64,000 nucleotides of DNA from Halichoerus grypus (taxonomy: Eukaryota; Chordata; Mammalia; Carnivora; Phocidae): NCBI RefSeq assembly GCF_964656455.1, contig NC_135715.1, forward strand, positions 160,424,437-160,488,436, read 5' to 3'. Positions 24,501-32,124 of this stretch are shown here, piece after piece. Positions within the stretch are counted from its first letter, which is position 1, and every line of letters starts with the position of its first letter. The translations under genes and the position numbers were made by a program. The notes under the pieces are model-generated. The model made no database searches and was not told the origin of the DNA. It worked only from the letters and a program-made list of their open reading frames with translations.

Positions 24501-27457
24501 CTTGGATAGTACGAGGCATCTGGAACTTTCTATGCTCAAACCCCTACAAATGTGCACCTCCTGCAGTCTTCCCCAGTTGCAGAAAATGGCAACTCCATCC
24601 TTCCTGTTGCTCAGCTCCAAATCTTGAAGTCATCCTTGACTCCTCCTTTTGCTTTTTTCTCGTACTTAACACCCATCCCATTAGCAGATCCTACCGGTTT
24701 CTACCTTCAGAATATATCTCAAAGGCAACCACTTCTCCCCACCTGTGCTGTTTCCCCACCAGGTCTAAGCACCATCTTCTCTTGCTTGGGTACCTGGAAT
24801 TACATCCAGATAAGATGTAATTGGCCTCCCTGCTTCTACCCTTGGTCACTGTAGTCCATTCTCGACATAGTAGCCAGAACAGTCCTTTCAACATGCAAGT
24901 TGGATCATGTCAATCTTCTCAGAATCCTCTGATGTTTTCCCATCTATGATGGGCTGAAAATTTGTGTCCACCAAAATTTCATATGTTGCAACCCTAACCC
25001 CCAATACCTTCGAATGTGACAGTATTGAAAACAAGGCCTTTAGAAGGGGATTAAGTTAAATGAGGCCCTTAGGGTGGGCACTAATACAACCTTACTGGTG
25101 TCCTTGGAAGAGAGTCAGGACACACAGAGAGACACCAGGGATGTGCACCCGCAAAGAAAAGACCATATGAAGAGGCAGCAAGTAGGTGGCCATCTATAAG
25201 CCAAGGAGAGAGTCCCGAGAGGAAACCAACCCTGTGGGCACGTTGGTCTTTGACTTCCAGCCTCTAGAACTGTGAGAAAATAAATTTCTGTTGCGTAAGC
25301 CACACAGTCTGTGTTTTTTGTGTGCTTGCTTGTTTGTTTGTTTTGGTATGGCAGGCCTAGCAGCGAATACACTGTCCCTTTGGAAGTAAAAGCCAGAGTC
25401 CTTACACTGTCCACCAAACTTTACTGTATGAGTTTCCTATTGCTGCTGCAAAAAATTACTACAAGCTCAGTGGCTTAAAACAAAACCAACTCATTACCTT
25501 ACAGTTCTAGAGGCCAAAGTCTGAAATGGGTCTCACTGGGCTAAAAATCAAGGTGTTGACAAGCTTATAATCCTCCCAGAGCCTCCACAGGAAAATTTGT
25601 TTCCTTGCCTTTTCCAGCTCCTAGAAGCTTCCTGTGTTCCTAGTGGCCTTTTTTTCTCCATCAAAGCCAACGACCACATCACATCTCCTCTTTCAGGCAT
25701 AAGGACCTTTGTGATGACATTGGGCCCACCCAGATAATCCGGGGTGATCTGTCCATCTCAAAGTCAGCTGATTAGCAAACATCATTCCATCTGCAACCTT
25801 AATTCCCCCTTGAGGAGTAACAGAACATAATGGCAGTTTCCGGGGATTAAGATGTGGATGTCTTTGGGGGGCCATTATTCTGCCACCCACGTTCATCCTT
25901 TCCGTTGCTTCTCTGACCTCATTCCCCACCACTGTCTCCTTACGCCCTCCACTCCTGCCACATGGGCCTCTATGCTTTCCTGGAAAAGACCAAATGTGCC
26001 AAACGGGTTGCCACTCAGGGCCTTTGTACCTGCTGTTCCCTCTGCCAGGAGTGCTAGCCCCAGATATCAGCAGGCTTCTGCTGTCCCTTTTACACAAGGG
26101 TTGCCCTGAGCTCCCTATATAAAATCACAACCCCACCCTCAGCATCCCCACCTCCCTTTGCCTGTGTTATTTCCTACCTAGCCCTGGATGCATTGGGTGT
26201 ATGAACTTGTATAAATCTATTCTCCCCACTAGAATGTAAGCTCTAGGAGCAGAGACTCTGCTGTGTTCACTGTTGTTTCCTTGCACCTGAAATAATGCCC
26301 AGAAAATAATAGGGCTCAATAAATATTTTCCAAATAAATAAAGACATTGAATACAAAGATTCATGCAAAGGCCTAAAACTAAGTTATACTTCTAAGTTTA
26401 CAAAATATGGATAAAAATTTAATTTTTGAGTAAAAACAGATCTGCAATCTACAGAAAACCATAGATGTAGAAAAGTAACCAGTAAAAGTGAGTCACCACC
26501 ATAAATGCCAGGGAGGCTCCCCAAGGCTCTTTGCCTATGATGTGCATCACATATTGTTTCCTTTTAGGGCAGGAAATAGCGGCTCTCAAGGGCACCCTAA
26601 CTGAGAGCTCATTTCTTGAGATTTGGAAAGCTGTGGGTGCAGAGGGTCACACAATTTACATGTAGGATCTGAGGTGTGGGGGAAATCATAGCGGATTCTG
26701 GTAATTCCTGCCCCCATGGATGTAAAAATACTCACTTTGGGGCAACAACAGGTTTTGTTGTTGGTTGAACACAACTTTGTTTTTTTGCAGCCGGAGGAAG
26801 AGGAGTTAGCCTGAAAGTGAAAAATAAATAATGGAAGGGAGAAAATTAGAAATTCAGAAACCCCTTTTAGCACTCCCAGATTAGGTACATGGCCATGATG
26901 ACCCAAAATTGGACTACATGCTCCAACTGCTAAAATCTTTAAAGTCAGGAAGGTCTTGGGGAGTCTCTAGCAGAAGGTTTACTTGAGGAGATTCACTTCC
27001 CAGGGGACCCGGGGTTGGCAGCATAGCTTGACCCCCAGCTCCCAAAGCTCTTCGTCCCCCATGGGGGGCTCTGGGGCCCTTTGGTTGGAAGTCGCCCTTT
27101 CCCTGCTGCACTCACTCTGAGATTTCCTCATTTAAAATGACACCGAAAAAAAATGACACTGAGCCTAAGGAGGACTGGCAAGAGTGATGTGCTGCCAACA
27201 GGTTGGCTGGAAAAGCTGTGGAAAGCTAGGATTTCTGATCTTCTTGGGATTTTGTTGCCTAGTTGACTGGAAATATTGTAAGAGAAAAAAGCCTACAAAT
27301 GGAAACCTAGTCCCCAGGTCGAACTCCATCCTTATTATCCTTACTTGGGCTTCCCTATGGAGGTCTTGGTTGGTGGCCGAGGGGTCTTGATTAGCTTCCG
27401 TGGTCCCAAGTTCCAGGGGTCCCAGCAGGTGCAGTAGATGAGAGGGTTGGGGTACAT
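2142..27457 (-). CDS. FLACC1: FLACC1 coding region, 14 exons (flagellum-associated coiled-coil protein 1)
   Basis: The joined exons 27345-27457, 26736-26810, 20839-20887, 19174-19307, 17846-17939, 17041-17102, 15233-15330, 14162-14214, 12188-12287, 10464-10567, 6871-6933, 4109-4198, 3867-3976 and 2142-2262 give 1266 nt, 421 codons plus stop. Every exon phase matches its neighbour, which is strong internal proof. The protein begins MYPNPLIYCTCWDPW and, after a basic, proline-rich N-terminus, has the conserved block EVINVSPGYRLIRNREQ (about residues 80-96), then long charged coiled-coil heptads (about 125-385) and an acidic Ser/Asp-rich tail ending EKQEL. I recognise this as FLACC1/ALS2CR12, described as a sperm flagellum (fibrous sheath) protein expressed in testis; no enzymatic motif is visible. 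The neighbouring TRAK2 in the same orientation fits mammalian 2q33 synteny. All junctions are GT-AG except one GC-AG. Gene identity is confident; the 5' noncoding exon or exons are not settled. Confidence 0.95.
2450..2938 (+). repeat. Solo LTR of an old endogenous retrovirus (ERV1-like)
   Basis: A TG start, a C-rich U3, TATAAAAGCTGCCCAC at about 2765 (TATA box) and an R/U5 with TTTCTCCTGTTAATCTGTC and CAATTTAACTATTAGACC are typical of a mammalian ERV LTR. No coding sequence flanks it. It lies in the last FLACC1 intron. The family name is not asserted. Confidence 0.6.
3190..3345 (+). repeat. L1 3'UTR fragment
   Basis: TGACATTCTGGAAAAGGCAA, followed by an ACTACAGAGACA...AAAAGATCAGTAATTGCC motif, matches the 3'UTR of old mammalian L1s. 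The same motif recurs at 4465-4875 and 16005-16400. Confidence 0.6.
3598..3807 (-). repeat. Carnivore SINE (SINEC), reverse orientation, perfect TSD
   Basis: A poly-T start, AAAGATTTTATTTATTTATT, then the reverse-complemented body ending GAGCCACCCAGGCGCCCC. CTCCCTCCCACTTTCT occurs on both sides (about 3582-3597 and 3808-3823), so the insertion is recent. Confidence 0.95.
3867..3976 (-). CDS. FLACC1: FLACC1 coding exon 13 (residues 346-382)
   Basis: A 110-nt exon with acceptor ATGTCCTTCAG and donor CTAAG|GTATGA. It encodes KATVGNLEKMFQIKLAEAEE and then KFKYTIQLLTEENIHL, the last part of the coiled coil, leaving AG for Arg382. Confidence 0.93.
4109..4198 (-). CDS. FLACC1: FLACC1 coding exon 12 (residues 316-345), with a GC donor
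   Basis: A 90-nt exon, phase 0 at both ends, with acceptor TTCTTCTTACACAG. It encodes VMEEELNTQAVILETLNTTL and then YQTQMELQRE. The 3' boundary reads GAGAG|GCAAGTCC, a consensus GC-type donor at 4108-4107. The nearby GT (4104-4103) would leave an extra base and shift the frame against the next exon, which starts in phase 0 (KATVGNLEKMF). Confidence 0.9.
4465..4875 (+). repeat. L1 3' end (old L1, 3'UTR)
   Basis: Contains AGTGATTGCCAGGGGCTGGG, ACTCTGTATGATACTGCAAT, AAGAGTGAACCCTAATGTAA and CTAACATTGCTCTAAAAAAA, the ordered 3'UTR motifs of ancient L1s, ending in an A-rich tail. Confidence 0.7.
5265..5770 (-). repeat. L2 LINE fragment, reverse orientation
   Basis: Motifs such as GCCAGGCATGTTCTAGAAAC, ATGTGGATATCTGGGAAACA and GTGTTAAAGAAACAGCAAGG are the reverse complement of the L2 3' region. 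Strongly diverged, so ancient. Confidence 0.6.
6871..6933 (-). CDS. FLACC1: FLACC1 coding exon 11 (residues 295-315)
   Basis: A 63-nt exon, in phase 0 at both ends. It encodes ELLKQHEKDTLQLEELRKTK plus Gln. Donor CAG|GTAAGT is consensus; acceptor is ATTTTTAG. Confidence 0.93.
7490..7712 (+). repeat. Carnivore SINE inside the L1, TSD AAAATGGATCATAGA
   Basis: GGGGTGCCTGGGTGGCTCAG head and a long (AAAT)n tail at about 7663-7690. The 15-bp repeat AAAATGGATCATAGA occurs at 7475-7489 and 7713-7727. Confidence 0.95.
8334..8543 (-). repeat. Carnivore SINE inside the L1, reverse, TSD CTTGGCAATTTCTT
   Basis: A poly-T start, AAAGATTTTATTTATTCATT, and end GAGCCGCCCAGGTGCCCTGG. The repeat CTTGGCAATTTCTT occurs at 8320-8333 and 8544-8557. 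Confidence 0.94.
8929..9136 (+). repeat. Carnivore SINE inside the L1, TSD TAATCTATGGTGG
   Basis: GGGCGCCTGGGTGGCTCAGT head and AAATAAATAAAATCTTAAAA tail. TAATCTATGGTGG occurs at 8916-8928 and 9137-9149. Confidence 0.95.
10464..10567 (-). CDS. FLACC1: FLACC1 coding exon 10 (residues 260-294)
   Basis: A 104-nt exon with acceptor CACCTCCACAG and donor GAG|GTAACT. It encodes HKMTKKFELESIEEKKKIND and then SYSAVFENFIREKE, and ends in phase 0. Confidence 0.94.
12188..12287 (-). CDS. FLACC1: FLACC1 coding exon 9 (residues 227-260)
   Basis: A 100-nt exon with acceptor GTGCCTCCACAG and donor CAAA|GTGAGTA. It encodes DSIYDEMEDKWSKKKAEWEK and then EEKLEREKILLQQ, a highly charged helix. It leaves one A, completing Lys260 with the next exon. 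Confidence 0.94.
13538..13738 (-). repeat. Carnivore SINE, reverse, perfect TSD
   Basis: Poly-T start and end GAGCCACCCAGGCGCCCC. The 16-bp repeat AATGTTTATCCCTTTT occurs at 13522-13537 and 13739-13754. It lies in the FLACC1 intron between exons 8 and 9. Confidence 0.95.
14162..14214 (-). CDS. FLACC1: FLACC1 coding exon 8 (residues 209-226)
   Basis: A small 53-nt exon with acceptor TTTTGTCCAG and donor CAG|GTGAGATTC. It encodes EMGKEYKYLKNMFHMYQ. It is needed for frame: exon 7 cannot be joined to exon 9 without it (the direct join reaches a stop), while with it phases 1, 2 and 0 agree. Confidence 0.93.
15233..15330 (-). CDS. FLACC1: FLACC1 coding exon 7 (residues 176-209)
   Basis: A 98-nt exon with acceptor GGTCACACAG and donor CTAG|GTACTG. 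It encodes ELKEAHAAELSQLENNYKAS and then LKAEKLAAQEKL, typical long-helix coiled coil. It leaves one base (G) that pairs with AT of exon 8 to give Asp209. Confidence 0.93.
15644..15829 (-). repeat. Carnivore SINE, reverse (more diverged)
   Basis: TTAAAGATTTATTTATTTAT start and end GAGCCACCCAGGTGCCCC. The repeat GAGCCCAAGGTCTCT occurs on both sides. Confidence 0.9.
16005..16400 (+). repeat. L1 3' end (old L1, 3'UTR)
   Basis: The same ordered motifs as 4465-4875: TGACATTCTGGGTAAAGCAC, GATCAGTGGTGGCCAGGGGC, AAGAGTGAACCCTAATGTAA and AAATTGCTCTGAAAAAATAA. Confidence 0.7.
17041..17102 (-). CDS. FLACC1: FLACC1 coding exon 6 (residues 156-176)
   Basis: A 62-nt exon with acceptor TTGTTTCCAG and donor AACAG|GTATGC. 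It encodes LSEEMALHCAEMQENFENKN and leaves AG for Arg176. It continues the coiled coil. Confidence 0.93.
17846..17939 (-). CDS. FLACC1: FLACC1 coding exon 5 (residues 124-155)
   Basis: A 94-nt exon with acceptor TGTCCTGTAG and donor TTG|GTGAGTGATC. It encodes TDIITDLEEQISELTVIIEQ and then MNRDHQSAQKL, the start of the coiled coil (hydrophobic a/d pattern with Glu/Gln). Confidence 0.94.
18190..19140. other. FLACC1 intron 4-5, partly unassigned
   Basis: Purine-rich sequence at about 18190-18660 and mixed sequence to 19140. Short open frames occur on both strands but none has splice sites or family resemblance. I see no feature. Confidence 0.5.
19174..19307 (-). CDS. FLACC1: FLACC1 coding exon 4 (residues 80-124)
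   Basis: A 134-nt exon with acceptor TGATGCCCAG and donor TCCAG|GTAATATCC. It encodes the most recognisable block of the protein, EVINVSPGYRLIRNREQ followed by IYVTLGDEMFDKKKR and SKSEIVDRIKIS. It ends in AG, which forms Arg124 with the G of the next exon. Confidence 0.94.
19440..19625 (+). repeat. L2 LINE fragment
   Basis: ATCCCTCAAGCTCAACATGTGCAAAACTTAACT-like wording (19541-19572) matches the L2 'CAAACTTAACATGTCC' block. Diverged. Confidence 0.5.
19655..19850 (+). repeat. MIR SINE fragment
   Basis: TTCAAGTCCTGGCTCTGCCC and TGTGCCTCAGTTTCCGCATC are the MIR core, followed by a 'TGAGGACTTTTGTGAGGA' tail. Confidence 0.8.
20615..20815 (+). repeat. MIR SINE fragment
   Basis: GAGTTCCAGCTTTTCTGCCA, TTGCAAAGATTCAATGAGGT and AGCAGGCACTCAATAAATGT are the MIR core and 3' end. 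It ends just 24 bp from FLACC1 exon 3. Confidence 0.8.
20839..20887 (-). CDS. FLACC1: FLACC1 coding exon 3 (residues 63-79)
   Basis: A 49-nt exon with acceptor TTTCTCTTGCAG and donor AAT|GTGAGTAA. It encodes VTVDLGKQEESDTLPN. The spacing of 16 residues between the preceding PK and the following EVINVSPGY equals that remembered for the human protein. It joins directly to the exon at 26736, because splicing through the exon-like blocks at 21.4 and 22.9 kb breaks the frame. Confidence 0.88.
21545..21596 (+). repeat. (AC)26 microsatellite
   Basis: Uninterrupted AC dinucleotide run, followed by a C-rich stretch (CCCCACCCCGCCCCCACCC). Confidence 0.97.
22014..22212 (+). repeat. Carnivore SINE, TSD ATAATACAATGGG
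   Basis: GCCTGGGTGGCTCAGTCAGT head, poly-A tail, and ATAATACAATGGG at 22001-22013 and about 22213-22225. Confidence 0.93.
22297..22484 (+). repeat. Carnivore SINE, older subfamily
   Basis: GGGGCGCCTGGGTGGCTCAG head with the older 'GACTCTTGGTTTCAGCTCA' body, and AAATAAATAAATC tail. Confidence 0.92.
22495..22681 (+). repeat. Carnivore SINE
   Basis: GGGACACCTGGGTGGTTCAG head, 'GTTAAGTGTCTGCCTTGGG' body and AAATAAATAAATC tail. It is the third of three same-strand SINEs in a row (22014, 22297, 22495). Confidence 0.92.
24945..25375 (+). repeat. MaLR LTR (MLT1-like) inserted in the L2
   Basis: CCCTAACCCCCAATACCTTC, GGTGGCCATCTATAAGCCAA, CCTCTAGAACTGTGAGAAAA and AATAAATTTCTGTTGCGTAA are the ordered landmarks of MLT1-type LTRs, including the AATAAA signal. 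Confidence 0.8.
25425..25890 (-). repeat. MaLR-type LTR in reverse orientation, inserted in the L2
   Basis: TTTCCTATTGCTGCTGCAAA, AGTGGCTTAAAACAAAACCA, ACATTGGGCCCACCCAGATA and TTTGGGGGGCCATTATTCTG are landmarks of the reverse strand of a MaLR-type LTR. The exact family is uncertain. Confidence 0.65.
26736..26810 (-). CDS. FLACC1: FLACC1 coding exon 2 (residues 38-63)
   Basis: A 75-nt exon with acceptor TTTCAG and donor AAA|GTGAGTATT. It encodes LTPLPPAAKKQSCVQPTTKP and then VVAP, a Pro/Lys-rich low-complexity linker like that of the human protein. It leaves two bases (AA) that complete a Lys with the first base of the exon at 20887. Confidence 0.9.
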
Positions 27458-27504
27458 GGCAGGAGGTCAGAGGTGGTCTTGGCCACTAGATCAGGAGGCT
27501 CTTG
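27345..27504 (-). CDS. FLACC1: FLACC1 first coding exon (5'UTR 27458-27504; residues 1-38)
   Basis: The ATG is at 27457-27455 in context GCC-ATG-T (G at -3), and an in-frame TGA lies 9 nt upstream, so the start is well supported. The exon encodes MYPNPLIYCTCWDPWNLG, then RKLIKTP and a Lys/Pro-rich stretch. It is bounded by acceptor CAACTTCAG on the right and donor AA|GTAAGG at 27344-27343, leaving two bases (AA) that make Lys38 with the next exon. The acceptor shows that at least one noncoding exon lies further upstream (higher coordinates). Confidence 0.93.
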
Positions 27505-27709
27505 CTGAAGTTGGAAAGTAACAGCAGAGGGTTACACCATTCACAGTCAAAGCAAAAACATTTAGAAACAAATTAGGAAGGACCCAGCAAAGGCCCAAAT
27601 CACAGATGGTAGATTCTGGAAGCTGTTGATCTGGTGTAAGGTCTTGATTATACAATAACATCTCACCCTTTGGTACCCCGTAGACTTGACTCTAAAGCAA
27701 TTTAAATTT

Positions 27710-27880
27710 TGCCTCCATTGAGTGCTTACTGTGAGCCAGTTGCACAACAAATGATCGATTATTGCTATCCCAATTTTACAGGTGAAGATCCTGAGGCTCA
27801 GAATGATCACAGAGGTAGCAAGTTGCAGGGCTGGAAATAAGCACAAGTCTACTGGACTCCCAAGCCCTTGTTCCATCAGG
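27710..27880 (+). repeat. MIR SINE fragment
   Basis: TGAGTGCTTACTGTGAGCCA, CCAATTTTACAGGTGAAGAT and AGCAAGTTGCAGGGCTGGAA match the MIR/L2-related core. Located between FLACC1 exon 1 and the candidate promoter. Confidence 0.6.
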
Positions 27881-28169
27881 CTACACTAGCTCTCACCGAA
27901 ATGAGAAGTTCCTACAGTAGGTCTTGCACAGAATTTCCTAGAAAATTAACTCTGTTACTCAAATTACAGTACAAGTGAATGTCCTAGTTTCTCATTCCTG
28001 TTCACCTGCCCAAATTTAGATCAAAACTCTTCCTTCTTGGCTCCATGAAAACAAAACCAAAAAATCCCTATTATAAATGTCCGCACGGAAGACAACTATC
28101 AGATAAGCAGGGAGGCTTGACCACACTTGTTATCTTCTTTATTTTCCAGAACGCCACTAAAATGATAGT

Positions 28170-28990
28170 ATAGGATTGTGAGATACTAGAAAAAAATATA
28201 TATTGGTCTCTGCCCCCAGTTCCCGACACAGGAAACCCTCGTGAATCCCAAGTAATAAGAACACTAGGAGCATCGTTGTTCTAATGAGGCAACTCTGGGT
28301 GGGCTCCAGGATGGGGGCTGGTCACCAGAAAAACTAATACATGATTAAAAAGTTAAGAGTTTTCAGCCTCAGTCCCTGCCCCCATGCTGCAAGGAGGGGA
28401 GAGGGCCTGGAAATGGAGTTAATAACTGATCATACCATGAGGAAGTCTCCATAAAACTCCCAGAAGTATGGGGTTCGGTGAGCTTCAGGGTTGACAAACA
28501 CATTCACATTGGGAGGGTGATGCACCCAGACTCCATGAGGACAGAAGCTCCCGCGCTTGGGAGCCTCCTAGACCTTACTGCTTGTACTGATTCATCTGGC
28601 TGTTCATCTGTATCCTTTATCATATCCTTTAATAAACGGGTAAATGCAAGTAACTTTTTTTCCTGAGTTCTGTGAGCTGTTCTAGGCAAATTAACTGCAC
28701 CTAAGGAAGGGGTCATGGGAACCTCTGATTTATAACTGATGGGTCAGAAGCACAGATGACAACATGGATTTGCAATTGGTATCTCTGGCGGACGGGGCAG
28801 GGCATGGTGCGCAGTCTTGCGGGACTGAGTCCTTACCTGTGGGATCTGGAGCTACCTACAGGTAGAGTGTCAGAATTGAGGTAAATTATAGGACTCCCAG
28901 CTGATGTTGTAGAGAATTGCTTGGTGGGGGAAGACCCACATACATCTGGTGTCATAAGTGTTGTGAGTGTGGTAGTTGTGTGCGAGCAAA
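28170..28990 (+). repeat. Old ERV LTR and part of its 3' flank
   Basis: TCTCCATAAAACTCCCAGAA, GGGGTTCGGTGAGCTTCAGG, TTTAATAAACGGGTAAATGC (AATAAA at about 28630) and GAGTTCTGTGAGCTGTTCTA are LTR landmarks, continuing into GTGGGATCTGGAGCTACCTA. A related copy lies at about 48340-48960. Confidence 0.65.
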
Positions 28991-29294
28991 AGAGACACAT
29001 AGGAGGAAGGACTGGCTTTTTTCCTAATTCAAGGATTAAAAGAGGTTTAATTTGACAAGAACAGGGAGAGTGGGAGAGGAGACAGAACTGTACAAGGGTT
29101 GTCCATGCAAGTTTGACACAATAAGTCCCCCACTCAGCACGCCATTGGAAGCTGAAGCCTACACGCCTGCAAAGTGGGTACAAACCAGAAGGGACGAATT
29201 CACGCATCAAAGGCCCCCAAGACTCGGGACTTGGACCTGGTGGATTGTTGGATAATATGGACAGGCCTCTGGCAGATCTGTTAGAGCATGTAGT

Positions 29295-29750
29295 AGGCCA
29301 GATGATGAGCCCTCCCTGCCAACATGTCCGTGTGTCCATCCCTGGAACCTGTGCAAAAAGAGGACTTGCAGCTATGATTAAGTTGAGGATCCTGAGAAGG
29401 GAGATGATCCCAGATTATCTGTGTGGGCCTAAGGTAATCATAAACCTCCTTATAAGAGGGAGAGTCAGAATCAGAGAAGAAAATGTGATGATGGAAGAGG
29501 AGGTAAGAGTGATCAAGGAAGGGCCACGAGCCAAGGAATGTGGGCATCTTTAGAAGCTGCAAAAGGCAAGGAAATGATTCTCTGCTAAAGCCTCCAGAAG
29601 GAACCAAGTCCTGCCAACACCTTGATTTTAGCCCAGTGAGACCCATTTCAGACATGTGACCTCAGAACTGCAGGGGAATAAATTGGTGTTGTTTTAAGCC
29701 ACTAAATTTGTGGTCATTTGTTACAGAGCAGTTGTAATAGGAAACAGAGC
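29295..29750 (+). repeat. MaLR LTR (MLT1-like)
   Basis: GATTATCTGTGTGGGCCTAA, CCAGAAGGAACCAAGTCCTG, CCAACACCTTGATTTTAGCC and GGTGTTGTTTTAAGCCACTA, with AATAAA near 29679, follow MLT1 order. Confidence 0.8.
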
Positions 29751-30563
29751 AATCGAGGTGAAATTACCAATAGAAACATAGAAACCTAAGAAAATAAAAA
29801 TCGCATAATGACTCCAGGTTACAAAATATTATGGAAGAAAGTAAACATGGTTATAGTAAGGTATGCACTCATATATATTAATGTAAACACTTAATAGTGA
29901 TTTAACCAAAAAGTGAATTGGGACTACATTGGCAGAGAAGGGGAGGGGAACGGAGGGAGGGCATATAAGGGCCAAATCCTCATCTACCACACCAAGAAGT
30001 CAATAGACAACGGCTCAAACTGAAAAATTAACAAATGGAGTGGGGGCAAATTATTGAGAAGTATGAAGTTAAATTCCAAAAGAAATAGCTTCAAGAGCTG
30101 AAAATAGTTGCCCCTAAGGAGCATGCTGAAGAGTAGAACTGAGAAGTGAGGGGCAGGGGGCAGAAACGCTAACTTTTCATTAATAAACTCATAACACAAC
30201 TTACTTTTTAAATGATATCAGTGGATTATTTGATAGAAAATAAAAACCAATGCCCAAAAATGTTAGGAGAACCAACAGACCCACAGAGGGATTACAACGA
30301 CAGCAGATTTAACTCAAATTTCTAAGTCAGTGGCTGGTTTCCAATAGTACACTGGAATAAATTTGTTTAAGAATCAACTGAAAAATGAAACAAACCTTTT
30401 TGTGTAACGTGACCAATGCTTGAGAAACCCAGTTGTATGTTTTAATGACTTTTAGAGCAAAAGGTAACCCTAACATTGAGTCCATTTTACAGATGAAGAA
30501 ACAGATTCAAAATGAAGTGACTCCTGGGCTGCCTGTAAATGCTCATTTAACAACAAAAACACT

Positions 30564-30755
30564 GGGGCGCCTGGGTGGCTCAGATGGTTAAGCATCTGCC
30601 TTCGGCTCAGGTCATGATCTCCAGGTCTTGGGATTGAGTGCCATGTCGGGCTCCCTGCTCAGTGGGGAGTCTGTTCTTCCTCTCCCTGTGCCTCTCCCCC
30701 TGCTTGTGCTCTGTCACTCTCTCAAATGAATGAATAGAATCTTTAAAAAAAAATA
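30564..30755 (+). repeat. Carnivore SINE just left of the CpG-enriched block
   Basis: GGGGCGCCTGGGTGGCTCAG head and GAATGAATAGAATC/poly-A tail. The flanks AACAACAAAAACACT and AACAGCAAAAATACT resemble a diverged TSD. Confidence 0.93.
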
Positions 30756-30772
30756 ACAGCAAAAATACTTAC

Positions 30773-31320
30773 AGGCTCTTGCCGTGAGGACCGTTCTAGT
30801 TGCTGCGGGATACTGCACGCTTGCACCCTGCCCTTGGGGAACTTGTGGTCAGGAGGGTAGCCATCAGAAAGGGAGCTGAGTGCGCTGTGGAGCCAGGGCA
30901 GGAGACCTGGCCTTGGGAGAAAGGCAGGATGTGCAGGTGGAGGTAGGCCTGCCGGATGGGCTGGGCCAGAGGGCTGGGCCCAGGGTGCCCCCCGGCCAAG
31001 AGACTGGGTAAACAGCACGCGCCTAAAGACTGGGTGACAGGGCCCCCCACATCTAGCTGTGTTCTGTGTGCTTGGGGGCCTAGTCAGGAGATCTGAGGGC
31101 GACAGGGTCAGGGAGGCAGTTGGGGTGGGGCACCCAGGCCGAGAAGGCGATGCCACAGGGGCTAGCATTCGGGAGAGAGTCTGCAAGGCGGACGTAGCAG
31201 CGGCAAGAAGGAAGCTCTGCTGCTGCTTCAGACCTGGCATCTGCTTCCTGCGAGGACAGGAGCCGATCCTGAGCTTGGGCGACTTGGCAGGAGTCCCTGG
31301 CGCGGACGGTGAGAGACCAA
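30773..31320 (-). promoter_or_regulatory. CpG-enriched segment with a strong minus-strand donor: candidate FLACC1 5' noncoding exon/promoter
   Basis: The FLACC1 ATG exon has an acceptor, so an upstream noncoding exon must exist. About 3.3 kb upstream is a GC-rich block holding roughly 20 CpGs in 550 nt, while the flanks are CpG-poor. Its left edge carries a minus-strand splice donor, GAGCCT|GTAAGTATT (GT at 30772-30771), so an exon starting in this block could splice to 27504. It ends on the right against a young SINE (31358-31560). A 197-codon minus-strand open frame (31336-30743) also runs through it, but its composition (Pro/Ser/Leu-rich) looks like GC-rich noncoding sequence. Position and composition support a promoter; there is no direct proof of transcription. 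Confidence 0.4.
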
Positions 31321-31357
31321 GGCCAGCTCCCAGCAACTCCCTTCTTTATTCTATTTC

Positions 31358-31560
31358 CTTTTTTTTTTTTTTTTTAAAGGTTTTATTTATTTGACAGAGA
31401 GAAAGACAGCCAGAGAGGGAACACAGGCAGGGGGAGTGGGAGAGGGAGAAGCAGGCTTCCCGCGGAGCAGGGAGCCCGATGTGGGGCTCGATCCCAGGAC
31501 CCTGGGATCATGACCTGAGCCGAAGGCAGACGCTTAACGACTGAGCCACCCAGGCGCCCC
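31358..31560 (-). repeat. Carnivore SINE, reverse, TSD TTTATTCTATTTC
   Basis: Poly-T start, GGTTTTATTTATTTGACAGA and end GAGCCACCCAGGCGCCCC. TTTATTCTATTTC occurs at about 31345-31357 and again just after 31560. Confidence 0.95.
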
Positions 31561-32124
31561 CTTTATTCTATTTCTTGCCTGACCAACCGCACTGTGTGGT
31601 TCTTGAAGGGCGGGACTCCACCAGGTCATTCTCTGTGTCCCCATGGAGCCTGGCCCAGCGACTTGTCCACAATGGGTCCTGGATAAATATTTGTGGCCTG
31701 ACTGATTAACTGAGTGGCTCTCACCACAGGGACCGACTCGACAAGGAGGAAGGAGATCCACAGAGGAACTGCAAAAATGTCATCATTGTTACAATGGTAT
31801 AGATAATATGAAAAATTAGAGTTAAAAAACCCAAAATGATTGGTAAATTATTGTACAGTCACTCAATGGGAGTTTTACATAGATTTTAACAGATTATTTG
31901 AAAGCCTGTGGGAACATGAAGAAATGGTTAGGAACAAAGATATAAAATGGTATATATGCAATGGATACAATTATGTAAAAGTATGTACCTATATGCACAA
32001 AAGTTAGAAAAGAATATGGTAAAAAAGGAAAATTGGGCCCAAATACCAGGATTATGGGGTTTTTTTCTTCTACAACATTCTTTTTTTTTTTTTTTTTTAC
32101 AACATTCTTTACTAAGATTTTCCT

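Larger units (their letters stand above)
24050..26335 (+). repeat. Long L2 LINE copy split by two MaLR LTRs
   Basis: L2 segments at about 24050-24940 (TATGCTGATGACTGTCAAAT, ATCCAACTGCTTACTTGACA, CTTGAAGTCATCCTTGACTC), 25380-25425 (AAAGCCAGAGTCCTTACACT) and 25890-26335 (CAGGGCCTTTGTACCTGCTG, AATGTAAGCTCTAGGAGCAG, CTCAATAAATATTT) lie in consensus order. The gaps are filled by LTRs at 24945-25375 and 25425-25890. It has many stops and is ancient. Confidence 0.8.

Noticed and set aside
28833..29339. 168-codon minus-strand open frame
   Set aside because: It runs antisense through LTR and MLT1 sequence; chance open frame in repeats.
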